Source: Tethya wilhelma (lineage: Eukaryota > Porifera > Demospongiae > Tethyida > Tethyidae). Taken from it: 64,000 nt of DNA. Shown here one piece after another: positions 25,371-34,969 of the stretch. The notes under the pieces are model-generated. The model was not told the DNA's origin. It was given only the letters and a program-made list of their open reading frames with translations, and ran no database searches. The DNA is taken from the NCBI GenBank assembly GCA_964030475.1, contig CAXIPT010000001.1, positions 25,821,852 to 25,885,851 on the forward strand, in the 5' to 3' direction. The position numbers and the translations under genes were made by a program. Each line of letters starts with the position of its first letter. Position 1 is the first letter of the stretch.

Positions 25371-26336
25371 CGCTGTCCAGCAGCAATCTAGGAGGTACTC
25401 CCAGTAAGCCCCAGAGCTTTGTGGTGACGTTGTTTCACTACTCCCAGTGGCCAGAGCAGGGCAGACCCAATGATGTCACACTACTGCTGCACATGATAGA
25501 ATCATTGAACATAGTCCAGAGGAACACAGGCAACAAACCAATCACAGTCATGTGCAAGTACGTCTCCTAACCACATTCTTGGCATGTAGTGACATTGTTT
25601 CCAATTCCTTTCTAAAATGGGTCAGGGGAGGGAGTGTGGGCCTGAACTAAGAGAAGCTTTCTTGTTTGTGTCAAATGTATTAATGGTGCCATTTCTGTGT
25701 GATAATCCCTCTCTCTCCCCCTCCCTCCAGTGATGGTATGGGTAGGAGTGGTACCTTCATCTGTATCCATGCTCAGCAGGAGAGGATCAAGACAGAGGGA
25801 GTGGTGGACTTCTTCCAGTTCATTAAGTCCTCCAGGATCCATCGTCCTCAGCTGGTCTCTCAACTGGTAGGTCATTTTACCTGATTCTCAACATGTGTGA
25901 AGTCTTAGGAGGGGGATCAATTAATGGATGTAAGATTCCTGCTTCCATTACTGAGAGTACTTATAGGAACTGATGTTGGTGTACAGTCAGTGTAACTGAC
26001 ACTGTGTGTGGGCAAAAATGAATTTTTAAGAAACAGTCTTTCCAATTTGTGGCTCTCTCCTCTACTACTATACTGATTGTAACTAATGCCACATTTATGC
26101 ATGTTGACAATACACTGGTTGTTGATGCTCTCACTCCTCTCAGTCTTTCAGAGCTTTAGGGTCAATAATGTTGTTTGTCGTTGACGATTTTTTATCAATA
26201 TAGTTAATGTTTCTCTCTCTCTCTCTCACTCTCTCAGGAGCACTATATCTTCTGCCATGACGCACTAGCCGACTACCTTGATAGTTTTGACAACTATGCC
26301 AACTTCAAGGACCTAGCTCCGCCCTCCTCAGTGTAA
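16022..26336 (+). CDS. Gene C: complete receptor-type tyrosine phosphatase
   Basis: Thirty coding exons join in frame to 2063 residues: 16022-16103, 16189-16551, 16725-17003, 17069-17350, 17440-17715, 17783-18139, 18203-18562, 18639-18962, 19034-19324, 19440-19736, 19984-20265, 20356-20625, 20792-21001, 21079-21171, 21243-21572, 21646-21757, 21821-22067, 22189-22270, 22397-22473, 22555-22689, 23018-23149, 23368-23664, 23995-24144, 24215-24314, 24450-24523, 24887-25021, 25080-25211, 25370-25557, 25731-25866, 26238-26336. Order: signal peptide, CC-Ig, five Ig, seven FN3, membrane span (about residues 1366-1402), D1 (C1680), D2, stop. This is the LAR-like plan (Ig, then FN3, then tandem PTP) with an extra N-terminal CC-Ig. 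A membrane receptor expected to remove phosphate from tyrosines. ATG 16022 is chosen because it opens a good signal peptide just after the leader acceptor. Confidence 0.9.
16189..16551 (+). other. Gene C CC-Ig domain
   Basis: About residues 28-148. NHDLVTITDIG, PLDCFS, TCC, GEYFFPDD, GYFRGR, IRLSRRGGTTTGLFRCR. Same signature as the N-terminal domain of genes D, F, G and H. Confidence 0.8.
16725..18562 (+). other. Gene C block of five Ig exons
   Basis: Exons 16725-17003, 17069-17350, 17440-17715, 17783-18139 and 18203-18562, one Ig-like domain each with the Cys-Trp-Cys core (for example ALTCTVTG ... YRWSRGG ... YMCRATV). All phase 1. Confidence 0.85.
20317..20354. repeat. CA microsatellite against a splice acceptor
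   Basis: Runs directly into the acceptor AG of the FN3 exon starting at 20356. Confidence 0.9.
20636..20676. repeat. GT microsatellite
   Basis: In the intron just after the FN3 exon ending at 20625. Confidence 0.9.
21646..21757 (+). other. Gene C transmembrane exon
   Basis: Glycine-rich lead, then about 25 hydrophobic residues from SLGIIIAIAVVAAIL to IVIIILVCW-type sequence. It ends in phase 2 and joins the juxtamembrane exon after the N at 21806. Confidence 0.85.
21806..21806. other. Assembly junction inside gene C intron
   Basis: Single N between the membrane exon and the juxtamembrane exon. Frame is preserved across it, so the join is probably right. Confidence 0.8.
21821..22067 (+). 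other. Gene C juxtamembrane exon
   Basis: Joined through the acceptor at 21819-21820; the next AG (21825-21826) would make a stop codon at the junction. Contains RNSKEGKYAPRYVDSE and ends FSEHVKAMHHDRDK ... KEYE before D1. Confidence 0.75.
22123..22177. repeat. CT microsatellite against a splice acceptor
   Basis: Polypyrimidine run serving as the acceptor tract of the first D1 exon. Confidence 0.9.
22189..24144 (+). other. Gene C first phosphatase domain (D1)
   Basis: Six exons. KNRFANIFPYDFSRVKL, YVNASYID, GYIAAQGPMP, FWRMIFEH, WPDHGVP (residues 1646-1651), [12 protein letters not shown] with catalytic C1680, then MVQTQAQYVFIHDAL. All catalytic residues are present, so it should be an active phosphatase. 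Confidence 0.92.
23684..23738. repeat. GA microsatellite
   Basis: In the intron immediately downstream of the catalytic D1 exon. Confidence 0.9.
24641..24704 (+). mobile_element. tRNA-derived SINE head in gene C intron
   Basis: A-box-like TAGCTCAATGGTAAGAG and B-box-like AGTTCAAATCC at tRNA spacing, but with poor anticodon and T stems. Also present at 33777-33840. Confidence 0.5.
25321..25367. repeat. CT microsatellite against a splice acceptor
   Basis: Directly precedes the D2 exon at 25370. A similar run marks the deletion in the relic at 34083. Confidence 0.9.
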
Positions 26337-26533
26337 CCCCGCCCACCCACTGTGTGTGTGTGTCGTCTCACGCAATCAGTTCAAGTGACTTTTTGTATTT
26401 TGTTGTCAATGAAATGGTGTGTGTATTAATTGATGTCCATGCATTGAAAATATTTGTCCCTGTACATAAAACATTCACTATTAGTGTAGATATTGTTATA
26501 GGAGGAAATTATGTTTTTAATCTCTTGTGTATG

Positions 26534-26539
26534 AATAAA
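26534..26539 (+). terminator. Polyadenylation signal of gene C
   Basis: AATAAA about 200 bases after the stop codon, in AT-rich sequence. Confidence 0.6.
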
Positions 26540-28332
26540 GTGCTTTGTTTATTAAATTTATTTGTCATTGTCATTATATCATTATAGTGCTGGTGGCTTG
26601 TGTTGGTATTGGCATAAAGTTTCAAATCCAAATAGTAAATGTTTATGACAAAAAAATAAGGCTATATAAGCACAATTATGTCATATAATTATAGCTGTAA
26701 ATGTCAATTTGTGAATTCCTATGTGTGATGTTATAATATTATTGTTTTCGTTCTTTGATTGATAAAGTACCAACATGAGGAATGACTAGCTGATGTAAAT
26801 TGTATTGTGTGGCAGTAATGATCTGTACCCATTAGTGGTCAGGCAGTAAGCGTGTACTCTTGATGTAAAAAATAGCATGCAGTGTGTTGTCCATGGGATC
26901 CGGGATACAGTAAATTTTTGCATGACGTATTATGACGTCATTGCTCTAGCTGAGGCATTATGCCTGATATACTCTTGGTCTGATGAGGACTGACTGAGCA
27001 GCTCATAATCAGGAGATTCTGTTGAAGTAAGGCTATAGTATCAGCACTACTGTATCTGTTTATATAATTATGCAGTTAATGACTTGTACACATCCATATA
27101 GGTTGATTTATTAAAACTCTATAGGGATAGACTGAGCACTACATCTATAGTTCATTAGCTTAAGGTTAGAGGTTTTTGAGTGGGCGGGGATCACACTAAA
27201 ACAGTAATGATATTCATAGGCTCATAGAAACTTGTGATACTATCTCAAAGCCGAGAGGATTTGGTCTCAAAATGGCTGATTATTGCTCAAAAGGGTCAAA
27301 GGTCAAATTTAGTTGCTCTCTAAAATGGATTTTTCTGCCATTGCCACTCACTCACAAGGAACAACAACCAGGCGGCTTGAAAGACAACAGATGAACGAAA
27401 AAATGTACGTTGAGAAAAAGCAAAAAACTGCTCATCAAGTCTGTAGAAGGCTTTTTATACTATGTATACACTTTTCACAACCACATTCTCTCACAAAATG
27501 CATAACAGGTAAACAGGAAAACTGAGTCCCACCCAGTCAAAAACTAAACATGATATTCAAGACACACAAACACCCTACAAGCTCACATACCTCACTGCCT
27601 CTCTCTCCTCTCCACCAGGGAAGAAAAATGGACTTTATACAGCCCTGTCAAATTCAACTTTTCCTGTACAGACTCACTTTGAGCTCACCTAGGTGGCAGA
27701 GGGGTCAAAGGTCAGAGGTCAAAAGTCAATCACACTCAACACACGCTTGGTTGGACACGCCCACCAAGCTTCGAAGTCACAGCTAGCACACACTCTCCGC
27801 TAGCCATCCTGCAAATTTGCTGCACATTTTCATGCATATCACTACACAGCCATCCTATTGCATGCACAAGACACACCCATACAGTATTTTAGGAGTAATT
27901 TTTCGCTTTTTTTTTTTTTTTTTTTTTAAATTTTTTTTTAAGTGCCTGCGGTCCCGCGGTTTCCAAAGAATGCTTTGAAGTACTTTGATGTGGTCTAATT
28001 TCCGGTCACTTGTTGGAAGGCAACTTCCGGTCGCTAGTTTTTGCACGAAAATTATCTCCAGCACCTCCTGAACACTTTTATTTTCAATTGTATATTTTGA
28101 TATAGAAAACTTGGACACACCCCTTCACTATTCACTAATTAAATTAGTGATAGCAAAAGTACCGCCCACTCAAAATACTCTAACCTTAAATTGAACTTAA
28201 ATCATTTCATAAACTGCTAAAAAATTAATTATATTGCTGATAGAGTGTCGCTGTACAGCTATATGCTGCTGATCTATATATCTGACACTTCCCTCCTCTG
28301 TTGTAGCTGCTATAGGTTTCAACTTCAGAAGA
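26540..28332. other. Intergenic region between genes C and D
   Basis: No confident gene. An open frame at 27313-27525 resembles nothing I recognise. A poly-T/A stretch lies near 27907-27942. Bases 27981-28189 recur at 31444-31652 in the same orientation. Confidence 0.5.
27981..28189 (+). repeat. Direct repeat, first copy (second at 31444-31652)
   Basis: 209 bases starting TACTTTGATGTGG and ending near CTCTAACCTTAA, almost identical to the sequence just after the N run. It is the upstream flank of gene D, so the second contig probably starts in a paralogous or allelic flank. Confidence 0.8.
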
Positions 28333-31300
28333 ATGTCAATAACAGTATCAGTGTTTCTCCTACTGCTGGTTCTCCTCTCTTACTGTACCACCTTCACTGC
28401 TGCACAAAGTTAGTCGAGTTTACATGGTTCAGTTGTTCATGTGATCAGCTCATAATATAATATTATATCACTGTCTTTTTGTAGACACTGTCACTCTCTC
28501 TCTTGGGTTTGATACCACCCCACCTCTCGCTAACAACAGTGAGGTGGTCATCACTGATGTTGGAGATGCAGTTGCTGGTGGTACACCTCTGGTCTGTACC
28601 ACTACCTTCAGACCATGTTGTACACCCCCCAATCGTGTTGGAGAGTGGTACTATCCTTATGGAAGAATGGTACATAATAGTGCTGCTGGTGAAGACTTCT
28701 ATCGTGGTAGAAGTGATGAGGGAACTGTTCGTCTGAGTCGCAGAAACAATGCCATGTCTCCTCTTGGGACCTACTGCTGTGAGATCCCTCTGAGTGGTCT
28801 TACTGATCTAGTGGCATTATGTGCTACACGTAAGCTGATATCAACCTTGAGATGAATACTTGTATGATATATTTTTGCTTGCGTGTGTTTCATTACTACT
28901 ATATTATTATAGTTGTTGCACCACAACAAGCGACCACAGTACTAACAACCCAAAACACAATGACACCATATACTATAATGCCCGCTCGAGGAGGTAACCT
29001 ACCAATACTTGGTAGCACTAGCTGCTATACAATAACATGACTCTTATAAGTGTTCAGGTCATGAATGGTGATAGGCGATAGGCATACAATTTAAGAATTG
29101 TGTAAATGGATGAAATTATTTATACATGTACATTATCTGTTTACATGTTAATATTTCAAAGTTTCCTCCATCTCAATTAAGTTTAGAATTATACATGTGC
29201 ATAAATGAATGAAATGGGTCATTGATAACTGTTAGTGATATCAATGTCTTCATTTTGGGGGTTAGTAATGACAGCAAAATGTTGCGTATTTAGTTATAAC
29301 TTTAAAGTTTTCTCCATCACAAAAAAAAAAGATTTGTCCAGTTGAAATTTACACAATTTAAGAGCATTCACTATTGATTGTTATAGTTCCTATTCAGCTG
29401 ATGCAGTAGTTTTTACTTTCACTTCATAACCTCCTTCCACTCTCTTATCTCAGTGACGGTCAGTGTCTCCCTCACCCCCTCTTTGGCCAGTCCTGCTGTT
29501 GGTGATCAACACACACTGACCTGTACAGTTAGTGTCAATGGAGCTAACCTAGCTAACCCCACCATGACCTACCAGTGGTTTAAGGACAACACTGTGATCT
29601 CAGGTCAAACACAATCAACTCTCTCCTTCTCTTCTCTCAGTCTCTCTGATGCTGGACAGTACAGATGTGATGTCACTGTTAGTTCTGATGATCTAAGTCA
29701 AAATAATATCATGAATGGAAGTAACACTCAGGATCTGACTCTTTGGAGTAAGCTGTCAAATTCTATTGTCCATGTTTTTAATAACAAGACTCTATCCTTT
29801 AGTTCCCCCTCCCACTTCTGTGACTGTATCCCCTGATATTACTGGAACCATCTTCACTGGCTCCTCTCTCACTCTGACTTGTACTGTTGTACTCAGTTCA
29901 GCAGTGGACACTATAACAGTGAACACAGTGTGGAGTGGACCAAATNGTGTAAGGAATTCTTCCTGTGGGCAAAATAAGAGACTCAATAAGGAGATTGTTA
30001 AATGCAGCCCATACAGGAAGAATTCGCACATGCACACTCTTAACAGCCATTCCATCTTGTTTGCGTTCTTTTTACGATTTAGCCATTCCTGTGTCTCATT
30101 ACATTTCCAATGTTTTTTGTACTTGTTAATATAATTATTATGGTGGCCAAAATATTAGCAGACTTAAATTTGAACTTTGACCGTCAAACTGTGTCAAATT
30201 AAAATTCGTCTCAATATTCCAGCTATATGGTATATTATCTTTTGTTCTCTCCAGCCACCCTGTCAGTCTCCCTCACTGCCTCAACAACCACTCCTACTGT
30301 TGGTGGTTCATACACTCTGACTTGTGGGGTCACTTACAATGGACCTAGTGCATCCACCCTGACCTACCAGTGGTTTCAGGACAACACTGTGATCTCAGAT
30401 CAAACACAATCAACTCTCTCCTTCTCTTCTCTCAGTCTCTCTGATGCTAGGCAGTACAGATGTGACGTCACTGTTAGTTCTGACAGTCTAACTCAGCCCA
30501 TCACTGAAATGAGTGATACTCAGGATCTGAATCTTGAAAGTAAGTTATTTAAATCTTCTCAAATGTTCGTAGTTCAAAAATTGAACGTAATAACCACTCA
30601 GAAATTTTTGTATAACATTGTACTGTATTTATGAAAATTAAATATCTCAGTTTTTTACAATATATTTTAAACAATAATTTCCTGATTGGTGGTAAGTTAA
30701 TTTTCATCTTGTCCCTTTCAGTTCCCCCTCCCACTTCTGTGACTATAACTCTTAATATCACTGGAACCATCTTCACTGGCTCCTCTCTCACTCTGACTTG
30801 TACTGTTGTACTCAGTTCAGCAGTGGACACTATAACAGTGAACACAGTGTGGAGTGGACCAAATGGATTCACTGCCACCTCTGTTGCTACAAGAGATGGT
30901 AGTACACTGATGTACACCAGTACAGCCACGCTCTCTTCAGTTGAAACCATTGACTCTGGAGACTATACCTGTATAGCTACTGTCAGTTCATCATCTCAAT
31001 ACCTCACTGGTAGTAGTACAGGATCAGGAACGTACAGCCTTACAGTTGGTATGATGAGCCTTAATTGTTACCAGACCTGTTTTTACTGGTACTTTCTTCA
31101 TCCTCAGTCCCCCCTCCCTCCTCTCCTACTATTGTGACTACCACCTCAGACTCCACATCCATCACTATCACTTGGAGCCAACCACAGGGAGAGGTTGTGG
31201 AGAGATATGAGATATCATACTCCTTCCAGGGACCATGTCCTAATGCAGCCAACTCTGTTACCATGGAAACAATAAGTGATAGTACCACAAGGCAGTACAC

Positions 31301-31382
31301 TATATCAGGACTAGAGGAGTTCAGTGACTACCAGGTCACTGTAACAGCAGTCAATGGAGCAGGAAGGAGTGATGGTGCTAGT
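28333..31382 (+). CDS. Gene D: N-terminal part of an Ig/FN3 receptor
   Basis: ATG 28333 opens a signal peptide (MSITVSVFLLLLVLLSYC). Exons: 28333-28408, 28485-28829 (CC-Ig), 28913-28993 (Thr-rich linker), 29454-29747 (Ig, SVSLTPSLASPAVG type), 29803-29945 (Ig, cut by N at 29946), 30255-30539 (Ig, ATLSVSLTAS type), 30722-31048 (Ig, [14 protein letters not shown] type), 31108-31382 (FN3, cut by the N run at 31383). All complete exons join in phase 1. The second CC-Ig exon found in genes F, G and H after the linker is absent. The order matches genes F to H, so the missing C-terminus may have been the ITAM-type tail; that is inference. Confidence 0.75.
28485..28829 (+). other. Gene D CC-Ig domain
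   Basis: NNSEVVITDVG, PLVCTT, PCC, GEWYYPYG, FYRGRSDEG, RRNNAMSPLGTYCCEIP, LCAT. Six cysteines in the order C, CC, CC, C. Confidence 0.8.
29947..30033. repeat. Small hairpin after an assembly junction
   Basis: TGTAAGGAATTCTTCCTG at the left and CAGGAAGAATTCGCACA at the right form an imperfect inverted repeat of about 24 bases around a loop of about 40. Confidence 0.5.
30136..30237. mobile_element. Truncated MITE-like element in gene D intron
   Basis: Only the right end (AATATTCCAGCTATATGGTATA) and part of the body are recognisable as the family at 7959 and 49673. Confidence 0.4.
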
Positions 31383-31443
31383 NNNNNNNNNNNNNNNNNN
31401 NNNNNNNNNNNNNNNNNNNNNNNNNNNNNNNNNNNNNNNNNNN
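31383..31443. other. Sequence gap
   Basis: Run of 61 N. The FN3 exon of gene D ends here. Downstream sequence is not its continuation but a copy of the gene D upstream flank. Confidence 0.95.
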
Positions 31444-31652
31444 TACTTTGATGTGGTCTAATTTCCGGTCACTTGTTCGAAGGCAACTTCCGGTCGCTAG
31501 TTTTTGCAAGAAAATGATCTCCAGCACCTCCTGAACACTTTTATTTTCAATTGTATATTTTGATATAGAAATCTTGGACACACCCCTTCATGATTCACTA
31601 ATTAAATTAGCGATAGCAAAAGTACCGCCCACTCAAAATACTCTAACCTTAA

Positions 31653-31820
31653 CAGTGACATCACATCTGTATACTGTCCAACATCAGAGACACTTAGTTC
31701 ATGAGCTAGAGAAGAAGAGAGAGTTTATGATGTTTGACCTGAGATACAGACATACTTACTCTGTGCAGCAGTGAATTCGAAGGTGGTATAGCAAGAGAGG
31801 AGAACCAGCAGTCCATGGAA
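31653..31820 (-). pseudogene. Inverted relic of an Ig exon and a signal peptide exon
   Basis: On the minus strand, about 31818-31755 reads like the signal peptide exon of genes D to H (ending TTCACTGCTGCACAGA with a GTAAGT donor) but with an extra GAATTC. Next, 31747-31653 resembles the end of an Ig exon (SLSDxGQYRCDV type) with small insertions. Neither is open in the proper frame. Confidence 0.55.
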
Positions 31821-32058
31821 GGAGACACACTACTTAATACTGCCATTGACATTCTTGCACAACCACATGTAGAAGCCTACATTCCACACTTCCGACCCTT
31901 TACCAAAAAATTACTTTAGCTTAGCTTAGTTCAATCTCTTTATCATTTGCAAATAACACTAAATACAAGAAAACAGGGGGAGGGGAAGTACATTGGATCT
32001 ACGTAGCTAATGTACAAAACTTTTTGTAAAAAATATACTCAAGCACACTGATTCTTTG

Positions 32059-33337
32059 CTAAGTACGAACATTATCATATTCTCCATCACTCTGTTCTTT
32101 TGTCTCCTCTCCTCCATCACCACTGCCAGCTGTAGGCCCACCCTGAGTCTGACCAGTCTGACCATCACTTCCACTGGCTACTGGTGCAGTGGACTGAGAA
32201 GTTGAAGGATTGGCTGCCAGTGTAGCTCCATAGGCCACACATTGACTGAACTCATAGTCTCCAGTTGTTGTTGGCTGTCTCTCCTGTCCATCATCATCAG
32301 TGGTGGTGATACGTTGACTGGTTGGCTTTATCTCCTCATAGGCCTCACTGTACTTGGTGAGGTCTTCATACTCATGGCCCATCTCATACTCTCCAGCCCG
32401 AGATACAACATTCAACTCAACAGCAGGGAGAGGCTGTTTCCTGTGTAGTACACAACAGTGCAACAAGCATTGCATAGAATTATTTGCCTATTTGGCCTCA
32501 TGCAGGCCCTGGATCATAAATCTCCATAATATGCGTGTTTGATCTCATACCTTCTAGGATGTTCCTGCAGTTTGAGTGAATCACGTCTGTTCTTCAAAAC
32601 CAAAGCAACAATTGCAGTGATAGTGATGGCCAGGATTAGGACAACAACAACTGCTACAATTCCTCCAACAATAGCAGCAGTGTTGCTACCATCAGTGGAC
32701 ACAGGTTGAGGCTGACATTCAGTTTCAACACGACTTGCAATAAAAACATCACATGATCCATCTATGGTTAGAAACAGAGACTGTGTTAGGATTCCAACAC
32801 CTCCTTCCTGTGTGACCCAGTCTTCAATGTGTGATGTCAGTTCAGAGATAGTTGCTCTGCTATTGCGATATAGTTCGGCACGATAGGTGACTGCATTCTC
32901 AGAGCCTTCAAAACACTGAAATCCACCTTGTTGAATTTGATCAGCAGTAAATCCACATTGACAGCGCTGCTCCACGTTAGTGACAACAGCTGATACTACA
33001 TCCATAGCTTTCCCAGAAAGATCACCAGTCTGTGAGGATAAAATTGTATGCTTAGTAACTGTTGCTTTATATTTATTATCTCTTACTGTCCAAGCTGCAC
33101 AGTTGGTGACTCCAATTAGTCGCAACTGGAACAAAACATTAGGGACACCACCAGCACGTATCACAGGTGATCCTAAAGATTTATAATAACAATTTAGTGA
33201 CATAATTATACTATTCTTTTCCACAGTAAATGCTTGCCTCTTGTTCCTACACCAGTCTGTGCTCCCACAGTGACATCATACTGTGCTCCTGGCTCCAATC
33301 CATCCACTACACAGAAGCTGTCAGTTGCAGCTGCTGT
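32059..33337 (-). CDS. Gene E: C-terminal part of a receptor with ITAM-like tail
   Basis: Exons in transcript order: 33337-33238 (end of an FN3 domain, cut by N at 33338), 33172-33087, 33029-32551, 32440-32059. They encode FN3 end (SFCVVDGLEPGAQYDVTVGAQT), a Cys-bearing membrane-proximal domain (LRLIGVTNCAAWT ... QRCQCGFTADQ ... FQCFEG), a membrane span (AAIVGGIVAVVVVLILAIT) and a tail of about 130 residues with YEMG, YEDL, YEEI, YEFS and YDNV. The first intron appears to use a GC donor (AGAG then GCAAGC at 33237). It is nearly identical to the end of gene G. The ectodomain is lost at the contig edge. Confidence 0.82.
32329..32370 (-). other. ITAM-like motif of gene E
   Basis: YEDLTKYSEAYEEI: YxxL, six residues, YxxI, the exact ITAM spacing. 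In vertebrate immune receptors such motifs, once phosphorylated, recruit tandem-SH2 kinases; that role here is inference. Confidence 0.75.
33236..33237 (-). other. Probable GC splice donor
   Basis: The FN3 exon end reads AGAG followed by GCAAGC. No GT donor nearby gives the phase 1 needed by the next exon at 33172. Confidence 0.45.
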
Positions 33338-33776
33338 NGATAGTCCCTGAATGAAAATGGATTTAGTTGTTTTGTTGTGCCATTGCTAAATACTATGGAA
33401 TACAGAGCACTGCTAACAATTTTATCTGGAAAGTTCTATTTGCCTGTGGTAACAAGGCTTGTTCTGTAACATAGATAAACTTTTAGCTGTACAAACCCAG
33501 TTCACCTTGCAACATTGTGGTTACTCTAAGTGTTGCCCTCTGTTGATACTTTAGGCTCAGATGTGTTTATTCATGATGCCCTGGATGGTGTCAAACTGAG
33601 ACCTACTGGTGTGACAGGAGGGGAGTACATCAATGCCAGCTTCATCGACGTAAGTGGACCACACTTTCTCTTTGTACAAAGAACAAGCTGGTGTTCTATT
33701 TGCTGGTGGATATGGTTGCTTACTACATGTAGTCCCTCAATAGTAGTTGATTGTCTACTGCAATGCCAACGAGTAA

Positions 33777-33840
33777 TAGTAGCTCAGTGGTAAGAGGGTT
33801 GGACCGGTGTGTTGAAGGCATGGGTTCAAATCCAGGTTAG
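33777..33840 (+). mobile_element. tRNA-derived SINE head, copy of 24641-24704
   Basis: Same A-box and B-box-like sequence in the same intron of the relic, so the insertion predates the duplication. Confidence 0.5.
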
Positions 33841-34080
33841 ATCTGAAGATTTTTTTCCCTTTGATTTCCCACTATCAGTTAGTGTAGGCATAGATAAAGT
33901 ACTATAATATTATTATCTATGGTGTAGGGTATTAATAAGAAATGGCTATCTTTTGTTGATATTACTAATGGAGCAACTTGTTGACTGTTTACCATTCTAT
34001 CTTGTGTTGTTGTTGGTGTAGGGTTATAAACACAGGAACACCTACATAGCAGCTCAGGCTCCTCTGGAGAACACTGTCAA

Positions 34081-34082
<2 letters not shown>

Positions 34083-34132
<50 letters not shown>

Positions 34133-34137
34133 TCTCT
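34083..34137. repeat. CT microsatellite at a deletion breakpoint
   Basis: Begins within the codons corresponding to GAC TTC TGG of the intact gene and runs into the acceptor of the P-loop exon, replacing about 700 bases present in gene C. Confidence 0.8.
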
Positions 34138-34500
34138 CCCTCCCTCCAGTGATGGTATGGGTAGGAGTGGTACCTTCATCTGTATCTATGCCCAGCAGGA
34201 GAGGATCAAGACAGAGGGAGTGGTGGACTTCTTCCAGTTCATCAAGTCCTCCAGGATCCATCGTCCTCAGCTGGTCTCTCAACTGGTAGGTCATTTCACC
34301 TGATTCTCAACATGTGAAGTCTTAGGAGTGGAGTTGATTAATGGATGTTTAAGATTCCTGCTTCCATTAGTGATGGTACTTGACCTGTACTCTTAGGAAC
34401 TGATGTTAGTGTACAGTCAGTGTAACTGACACCATGTGTGGGCAAAAATGAATTTTTAAGAAATAATCTCTGCTTTAGTTATTTTAGTGAACTCTACTAA

Positions 34501-34723
34501 TACCGTAAAGCGGGTAAACTTGGCAAGAATTAAATTTGGCGAATTGGCAAATTATTCTTCAAATCGCCAAATTAAAAATCGCCAAACAGTTTAATACGCA
34601 CGTGCGCGCATATAAACTATGCAGCGTACAGAATTGAATCGTCAAATTAAAAATCACCAATAATCCCAAAATGGGAATTTGCCAAATTTTAAGCCCGTCA
34701 AATATTACCCGCTATACGGTATA
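34501..34723. mobile_element. MITE-like element in the RPTP relic
   Basis: TACCGTAAAGCGGGTAA at the left and TTACCCGCTATACGGTA at the right. Absent from the corresponding intron of gene C. Confidence 0.65.
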
Positions 34724-34807
34724 CCTACTGTGAAATGCCACATGCAGGTTGACAATAAACCGGCCAGTTGTTAATTCTCTCTGTCTTAGGAATAACATCA
34801 TTATTTC

Positions 34808-34811
<4 letters not shown>

Positions 34812-34861
<50 letters not shown>
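34812..34861. repeat. CT microsatellite before the last relic exon
   Basis: Longer than the corresponding run in gene C (about 26215-26235). Confidence 0.9.
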
Positions 34862-34865
<4 letters not shown>

Positions 34866-34969
34866 TTCAGGAGCACTATATCTTCTGCCATGATGCACTA
34901 GCCGACTACCTTGATAGTTTTGACAATTATGCCAACTTCAAGGACCTAGCTCCACCCTCATCAGTGTAG

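Larger units (their letters stand above)
24215..26336 (+). other. Gene C second phosphatase domain (D2)
   Basis: Seven exons. KNRYENRVPYNINRVRL, YINASFID, NTYIAAQAPLENT, FWRMVWEF; WPE replaces WPD (residues 1950-1952) and the P-loop reads VMCNDGMGRSGTF, keeping Cys (1985) and Arg but with Met for the usual His. This matches weakly active or regulatory D2 domains of other RPTPs. The protein ends FKDLAPPSSV. Confidence 0.88.
33555..34969 (+). pseudogene. Collapsed RPTP relic (end of D1 and pieces of D2)
   Basis: Near copy of the 3' part of gene C with large deletions. 33555-33649 fuses the start of the gene C exon at 23995 (FIHDALD) directly to the exon at 24450 (VKLRPTGVTGGEYINAS) and lacks one base near its start, giving an early stop. 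34022-34082 (YKHRNTYIAAQAP ... NTVND) breaks off into a CT run at 34083-34137. 34150-34285 (DGMGRSGTF) and 34871-34969 (EHYIFCHDALADYL to stop) are intact. The KNRY, DFWRM and WPE exons are gone. It cannot encode a phosphatase domain. Confidence 0.8.

Noticed and set aside
27313..27525. 70-residue open frame downstream of gene C
   Set aside because: No recognisable domain, no matching copy in the other RPTP 3' flanks, no convincing splice context.
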